Below the pieces are notes generated by a model, which saw nothing but the letters and a program-made list of their open reading frames with translations, searched no databases and had not been told where the DNA came from. The position numbers and the translations under genes are program-made. From contig NC_092678.1 of NCBI RefSeq assembly GCF_964355755.1, positions 20,184,922 through 20,248,921 on the forward strand: DNA of 64,000 bases, in the 5' to 3' direction. The stretch's first letter is position 1. Each line of letters opens with the position of its first letter. Source of the DNA: Antedon mediterranea. Its lineage: Eukaryota; Echinodermata; Crinoidea; Comatulida; Antedonidae. Of this stretch, positions 21,901 through 32,300 are shown piece after piece.

Positions 21901-24730
21901 TGTAAAATTTCGACTACAAGAAATTTTCTAGCACATCTAACACATCAGCAGTAAAATATACACACACAAAAACAACAAAACATATCTTGATCACAAGGAA
22001 AATTTCCACAAACAATTGTATAAAACAATAGTTATTCTAAATGCCATAGAAATTACATATTAAATTATTTCCTTTAAAATAAAAAAAAACATATTTAGGC
22101 CTATAGTTACTTTATTCAAAATAAACTAAAAATTAATAATAATAATACCAATAATACTAATAACAATAACAATAATATTAATATTATTATTAATATTAAT
22201 AATAATAATAATATACATCTGAATTATACTATGTGTAGTAAACGTTTATCTCAGTTGATGAGAACAAAACCTGATAAAATTTAATATGAATTTTAAATAT
22301 TAAAATTGTATTACTGTTATTTTAGGGACTGAGATTCTTGATCCAACACAGCTTATGAATACTAATGGAAGTTCCATACACCAAACTAATGGAAGTTCAA
22401 GTAAGGGTGTGAAAAAGGTTAGGAGACGGCGTTCCTCCACCTCCAGCCTTCCTGATGTTTCTGAAGACGCTCCACTATCAGGTGATCTGCCTGAATGGTG
22501 CAAACGTAAGAATTCAAACATTTAAACAATTTAATATCTGGATATTTGGACATGATGGTATTTATAAGAATGATAGTGTGGTTTTGACTTTCGACTACCG
22601 AAGACCAAACTATGTCATGTTAGTTCATTTTGCGCCTGTTGAAATATTGGGACGTGTCGAGTGTCAATAGTTGGTTTGATAGTTTCTAGGTCCAATCGAC
22701 GACCGACGACACGATTGACCTATAAGTCGCTAGTCCTCGGTCGTCGCAAATAAACGGCTTAATTCACTTGTGTATAAAGATTGTTTTCATTTAGTTTACT
22801 TTCATATGTTTTTGTAGATGATAATACAATGGTTAAATGTGAAGATATATCAGACATCTCACGACACATTGGGAAAGAAGTAACACGGATTGGTGTTATT
22901 CTCGGATTAACAACAGGTGAAGTGGAAACCATTGAGCATGACCACAAGTTCGATATATCGAGACAGAATTTAGTAGTTTTACAGGAGTGGAAGAGAATGA
23001 AAGGTGTACATGCTACGAAAGGTGTTCTTGCACATGCTCTTTATAAAATTGGAAGAGGAGAACTTGCAAAGAAGTATTTATGGCCTGAGCAAGAATGGGA
23101 TCAAGGTAGTTTAGTTTTAATGTTAATGTTCTGAAACAGAGAACATTTTTACACAACAAAAAAGAAACCATTGTTTTGTCAGCGAATTCTGGTGGTATTA
23201 CTTTGACAAGCACGTTGGTCACTTTACACTTAGCCTAACATTATCCAAACAAGGCGTAATTTTCTATTTGCTGTGAAAAAAAAAAGTGTTTTCCCGCCTC
23301 CATCTCATGTGTTCCTCACAAAGCGGGGTTTTGGGAACCCAACCCTTCTACCCATGGTTGTGTTTTAGCTCAAGTTATCTGGGTTATTGGTTATGTTCAT
23401 ATGTTATATGATTTACGTACAGTATAACTTCAATATAGAAAAAAATTATTTTTAATATAGTTACTTCAGGGAAGATTAAACATATTAATTAAACTTACTC
23501 CTCCTTAGTTTATTCTGCCACTATGGCATACTTTGTGTCTCTGCCTTCTTTATAAATGTCTGCTAGTCCGCATCACCGACGCCGTATCGTTGTTCAACAC
23601 GGCAATTTGTTTTCCATCATTTTGAATTCTTTTTTTATATTTTATTTAGGGATACTAATAACCACTACATTTTGGGGAACAAGAAAAAGTCAGGAGTTGG
23701 AAATCAATGATTCTGGTTAGTACTTGAGGCTGATGCAAGCTTTTCAAATAATTAAATTGATATTAAAAACGTTTTTTTTATTCATTATTTTATTTTTACG
23801 CCTAATGATTTATTTCCTGACTGCAAAAAGGGACTTATGATCTTAAGTATCACTGATATTAAGGGAATACTTTGGGCTTTCCTGTATATAAAGGAGAAGC
23901 AGTGCATGTTGTAATACTATAGGGATACCCTATAATTGCACACTTTATTGAGTAATCAATTATTTTATTTTATAGGTTATTTTCGTAATAAAGACTGGAC
24001 AGTGCAAAGAACATGGCAAGGGATCTGGAATATTATGTTAGAAAACAACTTTGGAAGTTTCAGACAACTAAAATTAGCTTGCGGCACTGTAGAGTTACAA
24101 CAGCCTCACCTTAAATGTATACAACGATGTCCACTTTTTCAGACGTCAATTCATGGTTTGGATCGAAATGCGTTAGGCCTATCCCCGATTTATTATTCAT
24201 CATTCAAATATCTATTTCCCGTTAGTGTTTCACATGGGGTAAACTGTTTATTCTCTGCTGCATCTGTTATCTACTATGGTTCAGAAGATAATTTTCTTGA
24301 GTTAAAAATACGAACAGTCGTTGAGTTAGCTTATCATAAAGATTACTATTTGAATCAAGAAACACTTATCAATTGTATGGAGGCTGAGTATGCACTGACC
24401 AAGTTAGAAGAGAAAGATACATCCTTCAAATCTACAGATATAGAAGCACGCTTTGAAAATTTAGTCAGAAAAACATTAATTAAACAAAATGTTTTTAGCC
24501 TACAGGGAAACTCCATGCATTTGTTCGGCTTAGCGTCAGTTTTTAACTGTAACATTCAGTCCGTTTACCCTACGATTGGTGCTTCGCAACCAAGTCCTTT
24601 AAATGTACTTATCACTCCTCGTAAGAAGATAGAAAATCCAGCAACAGTTTTCATTATGTGGTCTAGGCACACACCAAAAGCAGAATATGAACATTTTATT
24701 CCTAACCACTTTGTGCCTCTTTTTCCCTGA
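12900..24730 (+). CDS. Receptor A: TNFR-like, two death domains, vertnin/OTU-like tail
   Basis: Fourteen exons join into one frame of about 884 residues: 12900-12989, 16041-16143, 16809-17054, 17204-17329, 18689-18793, 19774-19923, 20053-20097, 20198-20236, 20554-20727, 21097-21384, 22326-22505, 22818-23105, 23650-23715, 23976-24730. All introns are GT-AG. The first is phase 0 and all others phase 1, so every inner exon from the third on is symmetric. Order of parts: signal peptide; cysteine-rich TNFR-type domain (about 35-130); Pro/Thr/Ser stalk; membrane helix (about 179-198) split over exons 4 and 5; Cys-rich juxtamembrane segment; Ser-rich linker; death domain 1 (about 360-455); linker repeat; death domain 2 (516-611); vertnin/OTU-like domain (about 634-884). 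It should be a plasma-membrane death receptor. Start: ATGATG; either Met is possible. The last two exons could alternatively be a separate short gene beginning at ATG 23936. Confidence 0.8.
14174..14934 (-). mobile_element. Helentron-type (HINE-like) element, 0.76 kb, in intron 1 of receptor A
   Basis: On the minus strand it starts CAAGGCC and ends in a hairpin (agtcgcgt..acgcgact) followed by AA. Two (GTCG/GTCT)n tracts sit near the ends. The paralogous intron copies at about 27770 and 30597 lack it: there the flanks meet at ctctatttgaactacac. The insertion is thus shown by an empty site, in a short T run. A second copy lies at 41462-42274. Microsatellite, 3' hairpin and T/A-run insertion fit Helentron-associated elements. 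Confidence 0.7.
16041..17054 (+). CDS. Receptor A exons 2-3, cysteine-rich ectodomain
   Basis: Exon 2 (16041-16143) carries CVGVQC, EQCC and CVGC. Exon 3 (16809-17054) carries FCRNCTKC, then ECTPGKDAVCESCPHGEY and CQPCGDIC before a stalk of TPTPTP. The pattern C-x2-C-x2-C, then KDxVCExCPxGxY, is typical of TNF-receptor cysteine-rich domains. About one and a half to two modules are present, fewer than the three or four of many vertebrate receptors. Exon 3 of receptor B has lost most of this domain. Confidence 0.8.
16379..16771. repeat. 15-bp minisatellite, about 26 copies
   Basis: Copies of a 15-base unit of the type ttggtcgtgtctagc fill most of intron 2 of receptor A, with two shifted copies near 16601-16625. 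The unit length is a multiple of three, so long open frames on both strands here are artefacts. The relic at 27525-27613 has about six diverged copies. The matching intron of receptor B has none. Confidence 0.9.
17204..18793 (+). CDS. Receptor A exons 4-5, stalk and membrane segment
   Basis: Exon 4 (17204-17329) encodes a Ser/Thr-rich stalk and the first half of the membrane helix (IYLLPIIGAP). Exon 5 (18689-18793) gives the second half (VFVIFVIGCL), then KKILCCW and a Cys triplet, possible palmitoylation sites. The helix exists only after correct splicing, which supports the exon model. Receptor B keeps the same split. Confidence 0.8.
17340..18500. other. Intron 4 of receptor A
   Basis: AT-rich intron. 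The part 17380-17820, ending in an aataaataaagaaag run, looks like a short retroelement tail. The remainder pairs with intron sequence of receptor B at about 38810-39760. No exon seen. Confidence 0.5.
18501..18603 (+). pseudogene. 5S rRNA-derived sequence
   Basis: From tacggccttaccatgttgaa to the tgggaaacc, then ataccaggtgatgtaa, it follows 5S rRNA with the internal promoter region still recognisable (agttaagcaacg, gatgggaaacc). It lacks about 14 bases and has many changes, so it is not a working 5S gene. It is absent from the matching intron of receptor B, so it was inserted. A 5S-derived SINE head is possible. Confidence 0.7.
18800..19115 (-). mobile_element. LINE 3' fragment in intron 5 of receptor A
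   Basis: Read on the minus strand it encodes a C-terminal LINE reverse-transcriptase piece (RVPSRRLRRNTTFHIPFSRV) and ends in an aataaa-type tail, visible on the plus strand as tttatttatt at 18805-18835. Receptor B lacks it at the same place (39924-39945), which gives an empty site. Confidence 0.65.
19397..19450 (+). pseudogene. Decayed exon of receptor A
   Basis: The sequence aataaaagacctgctaactc...agcaatctatca matches receptor B exon 40260-40334. Here the acceptor and the first part of the exon are deleted, and the donor has changed from tcaggtaata to tcatgtaaac. The exon is lost from gene A. Since it is symmetric in phase, the loss leaves the frame intact. Confidence 0.65.
19774..20727 (+). 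CDS. Receptor A exons 6-9, cytoplasmic linker
   Basis: Four exons (19774-19923, 20053-20097, 20198-20236, 20554-20727), all phase 1, encode a polar linker. It has no domain I know. The last exon holds a basic, Ser-rich stretch (GRSSTSSLPDVSEG) with possible phosphorylation sites, just before the death domain. Two of these exons encode only 15 and 13 residues. Confidence 0.75.
21097..21384 (+). CDS. Receptor A exon 10, death domain 1
   Basis: This 288-bp symmetric exon encodes a complete death domain of 96 residues: DISDISRHIGKEV, LGLTTGEVETI, VVLQEWKR and LARALESIG match the helices and the LxxW-type core of the fold. The donor is caag/gtagtt. If it is not spliced, translation stops soon afterwards (TAA at 21405-21407). 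Confidence 0.85.
22326..23105 (+). CDS. Receptor A exons 11-12, linker and death domain 2
   Basis: Exon 11 (22326-22505) repeats exon 9 and exon 12 (22818-23105) repeats exon 10. The 288-bp death-domain exons differ at only a modest number of residues, mostly in the last third (for example LYKIGRGELAKKYL in place of LESIGKTEIAIKYL). The pair arose by recent tandem duplication of two exons with their intron. Death domain 2 resembles the single death domain of receptor B more closely than domain 1 does. Confidence 0.85.
23650..24730 (+). CDS. Receptor A exons 13-14, vertnin/OTU-like domain
   Basis: Exon 13 (23650-23715) is a 22-residue linker. Exon 14 (23976-24730) encodes 251 residues resembling the OTU-like domain of vertnin and related invertebrate proteins. 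VNCLFSAASVIYYG matches the OTU nucleophile loop with Cys at about residue 724. ELKIRTVVEL and SVFNCNIQSVYP match the vertnin family. NHFVPL at the end holds the His (about 878) of an OTU active site. The usual Asp before the Cys loop is not present (HGVNC), so protease activity is uncertain. Receptor B has no trace of these exons. Confidence 0.65.
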
Positions 24731-25256
24731 AACAACAATATACATTTCAGATTAGGAAGTCTAAAATCGTAAAACCGTAAATTCTTTTTTTTTCTGGCAT
24801 TCCAGTTTAAAATATGTTATTTCAAAATTGATTGTGATTTTCGATTTGTTGTAATGGTTGAGACTTTTACGCCTTATAATTAGTTAAATAAGCTTATATA
24901 CTTTTCGATTTCTTTACAACCCATATTACTATTACTAGCCAAGCATTATATTGTTATTCTATAGTTTAAGTTTTATTATTTACTTTATTTATTTTTCTCT
25001 CAGCATTTTAATGATCGGAATTGTACTGTGAAGATTTAAAACTTTAGGGCGTATATACTTGCTAGTCATCAATGTTTTAAATACTAGAGTGCTAAGTGAA
25101 CTGTATTTATGTGCAGTTTTCTTAGAATAATATAAAATGAGGCCTAATCCTTTTAATGTAATATCGTATAACAACAACTTCTTATTACACAATAACAAAT
25201 ACTGTTATGTACAGATGGGTTTCATTTACGTTTGACTTTCACTTACTTTTTTTGTA

Positions 25257-25262
25257 AATAAA
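25257..25262 (+). terminator. Polyadenylation signal candidate, receptor A
   Basis: AATAAA lies 527 bases after the stop codon of receptor A, followed by a T-rich stretch. Earlier weaker variants exist. Confidence 0.4.
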
Positions 25263-25291
25263 AAGATTTATTTTTTAGATTGTTTAGTATT

Positions 25292-25927
25292 ATTAAAGAC
25301 CCCTTCCCTGCAATTTTGGACGTTTTTTGGAAAATAATACATATATATCATTTTAAAAACATTAAACCATGTCATTCCTTGTCTTAAATGTACGTTTTAT
25401 GGTAAATTATGATAAAAAGTGAGAAACAATGCACTACCTAAGTAGCTCGCGGCGATCGACCTCTCGTGGACGGTCTCAGGCCTAGCCTAGCTAGGCTTAG
25501 TTTTGTAGGCCTAGCTGGTAAACATCGGTAACGTACGAACATCGTACGCTAGCTATATACCTAGCCTGACGTTGTATAGTTGCTACATTAATTGTCTTTC
25601 TATTTTTGCCAGACTGCGTTGATACAAATTGGGGAAAACCCGGTATTTTCGCTGAAAAGTTAGGAGTCTTCCATTTGTTTTGGCTTCACGATCGATCGAA
25701 AAGTGGGCGAATTACAGGTGAAAAACAACAATATCAATCCGCGCGCAATGCATTTTGGGATTTATAGCGGGCCGCTATAATTATTAAAATCGATTTATTT
25801 TTCACATTTTTAACCGTTTAAAGACGAAAAAAGTTATCGCAATAGGACCATATAGTATTATTTTTACATTAAATATAGTTTGTGATCTTAAATTAGATCT
25901 AAAAAACGTAGGGAATGGGGCTTTAAT
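25292..25927. mobile_element. MITE, about 640 bp
   Basis: The inverted ends are TTAAAGACCCCTTCCCT on the left and AGGGAATGGGGCTTTAA on the right. The interior is non-coding, with a GC-richer patch of ctaggc motifs. It is a non-autonomous DNA transposon. Confidence 0.6.
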
Positions 25928-26559
25928 TAATTCATATATCTGGTCCTATACTAATATCGCAAACACTTTTTGGAAGCGTATTGGTACCACTCCCTAAGGC
26001 TAAATTTATTTGAATTTCCCGCTCATAATCTCAAAAATTATATCTCGGAAGTATGAATTGATTTCCCCGACTGAAAAGGGTCTTCGCTTCCGGACGAACC
26101 CCAAATAAAGGTTAAACGGACTACTTTTTTAAGCCTCTAGGCCTGATGTTTCCAAAGTATAAGACAATTTTTGGAAACCTGCAGCTCTAGTTCTAAAAAT
26201 GTTCTTAGCTCAGCCCCAACCATAAAGCTGGTCATATTTCGAAGTAAAATAAGTGCATTTTCTGGGACCTAACAGCTTTATTTTTCAAAAATGTCTTAGC
26301 TCAGTCACATGTATAATTGCAACTTCCGGAGACCTAGCAGCTCTATTTTTCACAATTTTCTTACAGATCACTCAAGGCACGCATTTACAAGTTTTGCACC
26401 CCCAGACAGCAACCAGCCTACGCGTCTGCGATAAACAATATGCCTACCTCTTGGCTTGTGAGTACGTTTTACGTTCGCGTATGTATATAAATATATAGGC
26501 ATATTTTTAACTTTTATTTTTTTTAATGAAAAATATGAATTGAAACAGTCATCGCGCAT

Positions 26560-28380
26560 AGTTTTTTTTTTTTGCATTATAAAAAATGGAAAACGTTGTT
26601 TCCGCTCGCATAGCTCCCTCGTTGGGGAATGTAGCCCCCTCGTCGGGGAATGTATCCCCCACGTCGGAGAGATCCAGGCGCCACCACTGGCCTACTGATG
26701 ACCCCAGCAAATCACTGAGCCTCCAACCCCTCTATCCTCCGCACTCAGTACAATTGCGGTCATACAATCACGCGCTACTTGATCCTGCCCAAGAGTGGGT
26801 GGGCAAGGAGAAAATGAAGGCAAAAAAACACTTCACAACTTTTTAGAAAGAAAAAAGTCACTATTATCTATTTAAATGTTCATGTTTAATGACTTTTTTT
26901 CTTTATCTTTTTTTATGTATAGGCGAAAAGATATCTGAGAGAGTGTAGAATGCCTTCAGAGGCGGCTGTGGAAAGGTGTGTGCCGGGTGTGCAGGTAATG
27001 CTATTAATAAAGAATATCCTGTGAATACAATACATTAATTGTAATATACGGGTGGTAGTCTGTAATTAATAGGCCTACAGCCTTTCCTCAGTCAACAAAT
27101 CGAGAAATTTTCGAAATCTAGGCTGCCTCCTGAATCTGGTGTAATTCACGCTGGCTGGTGTTTAATAATTATAACATTCTCATTGTAGGCAGATTGTCAT
27201 TTCCACTTGCTTAAAAAATGCAAAGGTTATTCACGAGACAAAAATATTATGGCCATAATGTACAACTTGTAAAACCTGGCCTCTGACAGGATTTTGAACT
27301 AGGATCGATAGCCAAACATAATATACAAGAATCTGTAGTAACCCGGTAGCGTTTGTAAATCATCAATAAAAAACTATTTTAAAAGGCCCCTACATTCATG
27401 ACGCTCATCATGCGGTTATATTGATTGCTGTTACAACGATTCATTTGATAATAAAGATAGACATGTTAAACATTGAGCTACACTAAGTTGGCTAGGGTGC
27501 ATGTTTTTTCTCTTTCTAGCATGTTGAGGTCTAGCCTGATTGTGCCTAGCATGAGTGTGTCTAGCTTGGCTGTGTTTAGTTTGGTTGTGTTTAGTTCGGT
27601 TGTGCCTAGCTTTTTTGTGTCATAACATTGTGTTATAAAATGCAACTTCGATGTAATATGTCCTAGTAAATGTCACGACAGCTGAATACTGTAGATCTGT
27701 TATAATTGCTATCGTGTGTTGAAAGTTTACATAGCTATCTGTTCCTGCTCGTTATTTTTTTTAAAACGTACTACTCTATTTGAACTACACTTTTACCTGC
27801 CTGAATTAATAATTGATTTAACAAGATTTTTAAGTCTAGTATTTATTTATTTACCAGATGTCTAGAGCGCCCTTTTCATGAATACTGATGCTCAAAGGCG
27901 CTTCACATCATAAATATGACCAAACAAATTGTAGTAGAAAAATACAAGATTACAAAAAACAACTCTGTCTTCAATTATAACTGCATTTCATTAATACAAA
28001 TCTATTATTTCATTTGTATCGTAAAATAAGGTCATGACATAAATTCGTAAAATCCATGTATGGTTTTTAGAATTCGGAAGTAATCCACTACAAATGACAC
28101 ACAGTTTTTATGTTAAAAACGACTGAAAGGGAAGCCAACAACAGTACAAGGATCTCGTCACAGGATCCATTAAATCACCACAATAGTCGGTTATTTGTGG
28201 GCTAGAGCTTAATATGTGTGTTACTTTTTTTAAAGATTGAAATTTAATCAAGTTCAACGTTTTTTATATTATATCGTTACATAATTATGTTATTGGTAAA
28301 AGGTCATAATAGATAAATTATAGTTATTTTTTAAAATATATAACTAAACTATATAAATTAACTAATCTGAACTAATGTAA
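26560..28380 (+). pseudogene. Relic of a duplicated receptor unit
   Basis: Pieces of introns 1 and 2 and of exon 2 occur here in shuffled order. 26780-27260 matches the exon 2 surroundings of receptors A (15880-16350) and B (35370-35890). The exon at 26923-26994 has shrunk from 103 to 72 bp, has lost several Cys codons and its reading frame, but still has an AG acceptor and a gtaatg donor. 27690-28380 matches intron 1 of A and B. No other exon is kept. Confidence 0.65.
27525..27613. repeat. Short copy of the 15-bp minisatellite
   Basis: About six diverged units of the (t/c)agcttggttgtgtt type. They lie at the position that matches intron 2 of receptor A, where the array has about 26 copies. 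Confidence 0.65.
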
Positions 28381-28454
28381 CATAAATTCGATGTAATATG
28401 TCCTAGTAAATGTCACGACAGCCGAATACCAGTCGAATTATACTGGCCAAGCTA

Positions 28455-28900
28455 TATGAATAATCTTTGGTTCCCACTTTCGAACGCGACGTGAGTGAGT
28501 GGACCAATCACAAACGACAGTTTTGATGATCCGTCGCGTCGTCGCGATTAGTCACATTTCTTCCGGTGCACTTGCGTATATTACGCCCACGTTTTAGGGT
28601 AAAGTAAATTGCGGTCTGTGGATTTTTTTTTTTTTTGGCTAAGTCGCCATATATTGTGATCCGTATTTTTTTTGGCTAAGTCGCCTTAAATTGCGATCCG
28701 TAGTGGTTTTTTTTTCGTTAGTCGCCTTAAATTGCGATCCGTAGTTTTTTTTTTGTTGGTTAAGTCGCCTTTTAAAGCGTGGTTCCCATTTTGACGCAAC
28801 GCAACGACGCATGCGCAAATAATATGAGTTAGTCAATCAAAAGCGACAACGATGGTCACCTACGTCGTGATAGGTCATGCTCAGTCGGCCCGGCGAATAA
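28455..28900. repeat. GC-richer repeat with T-rich tandem units
   Basis: Two segments starting ggttcccac/ggttcccat (28461, 28781) flank three to four copies of a unit of about 40-50 bases. Each unit consists of a T run, then ggctaagtcgcc, then ttaaattgcgatccgta (28615-28775). The flanks resemble MITE ends. No coding sense is visible. Confidence 0.55.
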
Positions 28901-29116
28901 TGTTTTTGTTGCGTGTGCGTTTCCTCTTCATTGTATGGTGATACGGCCTACATAAAATCAAATATTTCATTTCCACAAACACGTGTACAAAAAAATTTGA
29001 AACAAAGAAAGACCTATGACACAGCGGTGAACAAGGGTTATGCTGTTGACCATGATCGTATGATCTGTGGTTTAAAACTTTCAACTCTGCCACCTCAAAT
29101 AAAACAGTACATTAAT

Positions 29117-29257
29117 AAAAGAAACTTCCTTTACATATAGAGGGAGACGTAACTCTGTGACGTCATGTCACAATTATTATTTTAATAACTAGCTGTTACA
29201 TGACGAATGAACTGTGTCCTGACTAGTAAGGCTGTTAACATAATAGAACCGTGTATA
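29117..29257 (+). promoter_or_regulatory. Putative promoter of receptor B with CRE palindrome
   Basis: The block gaaacttcctttacat...gagggagacgtaactctg leads into TGACGTCA (29158-29165) and is nearly identical to the region before receptor A. The start codon is about 90 bases downstream of the CRE. Confidence 0.5.
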
Positions 29258-29347
29258 ATGTGTTTTTCAAATTTCACTATTCTATTTGTACTAATATCTT
29301 GGATTATTCAATCTTCACTAATTTTATCGAGTCCAGTTCAATCTAAG
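29258..29347 (+). CDS. Receptor B exon 1, signal peptide
   Basis: Thirty codons from ATG, hydrophobic, ending SSPVQSK before gtaggt in phase 0. It differs from exon 1 of receptor A at a few residues near the start. Confidence 0.75.
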
Positions 29348-32300
29348 GTAGGTAGGGTTCATAAATAAAGTTTAATTAAGTTTATATTTATTCAACCTAT
29401 TGATTATTATGTTCTGGTTACAATATATGAAAGTGAGGAGAATTTATTGAAGGAGTAACCTTTTAAGTTAATGACGTAGAACATTCCTGAAGTGTTAACG
29501 CTCCGAGTATACAAGTCTATTGTTTATATATAAAATGTTTTATTATAAATTTCGCACAACATTGCTATATACCTCACGTATTCTTCACCAACGGTGAAGC
29601 AGAACGGACATAGTGAAATAAGCCTCCCTTTTAAAGAGTTGTACACGACTTTTATAATAATATGAACACCTACCTTGAAGCAATTTTACATATTATGCGA
29701 TGACATACGTAACAACGTAACAAATGTCACAGTTATTATTGATTATCTGTGTCTGACTAACAACGCAACAATAGGTTTCAGTGTATGTGCTCTTTCGAGA
29801 AATAACAAGTATATATTTCAGTGTAAGACTAGGTTAAACAGATACTAAATGAATTTACTGGTCTATTTCACGTATTAGTCTGATCTATTAGATGTATAAT
29901 AGTGAGTAGAAGTTATGAGAAATCCTTTTTTTCCACGTGGGAATCGCCCACCTTTATTACAAATGTATTCTCATTTTAAATTATGAACGTATTCAATTAC
30001 AAATCGATGTATAATATTCATAAAATGTCATTCTTAAAACGATATAGTTGACTACATATTTGGCATAAAGATAAATAGACTCTATGAAGATGAAGCTATA
30101 GGCCTCGAAGAACCGTTGATAATAAAATAATTATATATATTTTATATTTAAAATGTTACTGTACAATTAATAATATTTTATTGAAACAGTTTTATGAAAT
30201 AAAATCTAGGTAGGTGTTCAAAAATGCTAGTTTTTACATTTTTACATTTTTTTGTCCGCTTTCATAAAATTGCATCCGTATTCATTTTGATTTCAATTCA
30301 AATGCAAACAAATTCCATATCATTTTATGTTTTTTTCGTATTTTATAATTTTTCCAGCATGATTTTATAATCAAGTGTGAGAAATTCTTAATTTATAATG
30401 GTGTCAATCAGATTGTTATGGTTTCCAAATCAACGCCATCTTCCATTCCTAGAAACCGTGTACCTATATAGCTCGAAGAATTCACCCTCAAAGTCACTAG
30501 CATTTTACTTGTTTACTGTAGATCTGTTATAATTGCTACTATCATGTGTTGAAAGTTTACATAGCTATCTGTTCCTGCTTGTTATTGAAAACGTACTACT
30601 CTATTTGAACTAGTACACTTTTACCTGCCAATTGTTTATAATAATTGATTTAACAACATTTTTAATTGTTTGTTAGTTCATTTTTATACTGGGTGACCTC
30701 TTCAGTCACAGACTGATCTCCCAGAGGGCCCAGTTGGTGATCAGTGGCTGTGATGTACTAATACACCGGGGTAACCCCCTACTCGTCTCGAAAGATGTAC
30801 TAGGTTCTTTAAAGTGCACACGAGCTAGTTGTGTACACTGGACCTACGGTTTATAGTCCTTATCCGAGAAGACTCGTTCTACCACCAGAACCATGGAGTG
30901 AGTGAGCCTCGAACCCTTGCCGATGTTATGGCTACGTAATTACGGTTCCACTGTCTTAACCGCTCGGCCACTCACTCACTTAAGTATAGTATTTATTTAT
31001 TTACCAGATGTCTAGAGCGCCCTTTTCATGAATACTGATGCTCAAAGGCGCTTCACATCATAAAGAAGACCAAACAAATTGTAGTAGAAAAATACAAGAT
31101 TACAAAAAACAACTCTGTCTTCAATTATAACTGCATTTCATTAATACAAATCTATTATTTCATTTGTATCGTAAAATAAGGTTATGACATAAATTCGTAA
31201 AATCCATGTATGGTTTTTAGAATTCGGAAGTAATCCACTACAAATGACACAGTTTTTATGTTAAAAACGACTGAAAGGGAAGCCAACAACAGTACAAGGA
31301 TCTCGTCACAGGATCCATTAAATCACCACAATAGTCGGTTATTTGTGCGCTAGACCTTATTCTGTGTGTTACTTTTTTTAAAGATTGAAATTTAATCAAG
31401 TTCAACGTTTTGTATATTATATCGTTACATAATTATATTATTGGTCAAAGGTCATAATAGATAAATTATAGTATTTTTTTTATATATAACTAAACTATAT
31501 AAATTAATAAAATAAAGGCAAAATACTGAAAAATGAAAATGCAGTGGCTGGATCTCAATGGAGAAAAAAAAGCGAAAAGCTAAATCAACACTATAAAGTA
31601 AAACAGCCAGAAAATTTAGCAGAGCTTTCGGACAACACTAGCCCTTCATCAGTGCAAGTGAAGGTAGGCTACTTGGACAAGATAGATAGATATATAAGGC
31701 AAGCGCTGCCTGAGTGGACAGGAAAAAACGAAATAGAACAATTTAAGAGACATAAGGCTGGTGAATAGAGTAGTCCAGTCCCTAAGGGGAGAAAAAGGGG
31801 TGGGATGTTACCAGACTGGATACAATTTTTTCAATATAGCAGTTTGGTACAGTATAGTGTGGAGATGCCAAAACAAAGTTACTGGAAATCTGATTTGACC
31901 TCTGTGACCTCTGACCTCAATTTTTATATTTTTATATTATATAACTAAAAATCACCATATCTTGACAACGCAGGGACATTTTACATTTATTTTTTTTTTC
32001 AAAATGCTTGGAAGATATATATTTATATTCGCTATAATGAAAAAAATTGTACGAAAATGGTCGCAACGGCTTTATTTTTCAGTTTGACCTTTGACCTTGA
32101 TTGCCTAATATCTCAATAACACGCAATCTCAAAGATTTGAGAATGGGCTCAAAATGTTAAGAAAATAAATCTAATATTTAGTCTAATAGAAACTTTTTTC
32201 AAAAAATTACCATAAATTAAGCTTTTTTGACCCTTGACCTCTAATGTTTGAATATGTCAATATCTCGGTAACTATTTGTCCTAAAAAGTTCAGTTTGGTG

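Noticed and set aside
24355-24555. Minus-strand frame inside the vertnin/OTU-like exon
   Set aside because: It is a shadow of a well-supported plus-strand coding exon.
26586-26846. 86-codon Ser/Pro-rich frame
   Set aside because: Its second half is intron sequence shared with receptors A and B. No splice sites or similarity support the first half.
28913-29140. 75-codon frame upstream of receptor B
   Set aside because: The matching sequence upstream of receptor A (11180-11340) is interrupted, so coding is unlikely.
30897-30980. Functional tRNA gene
   Set aside because: A and B boxes are present, but the acceptor stem and anticodon arm do not fold well and the sequence continues into a SINE body.
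31544-31768. 74-codon plus-strand frame
   Set aside because: It is antisense to the hammerhead-like repeat. The other copy of the repeat does not keep it open.
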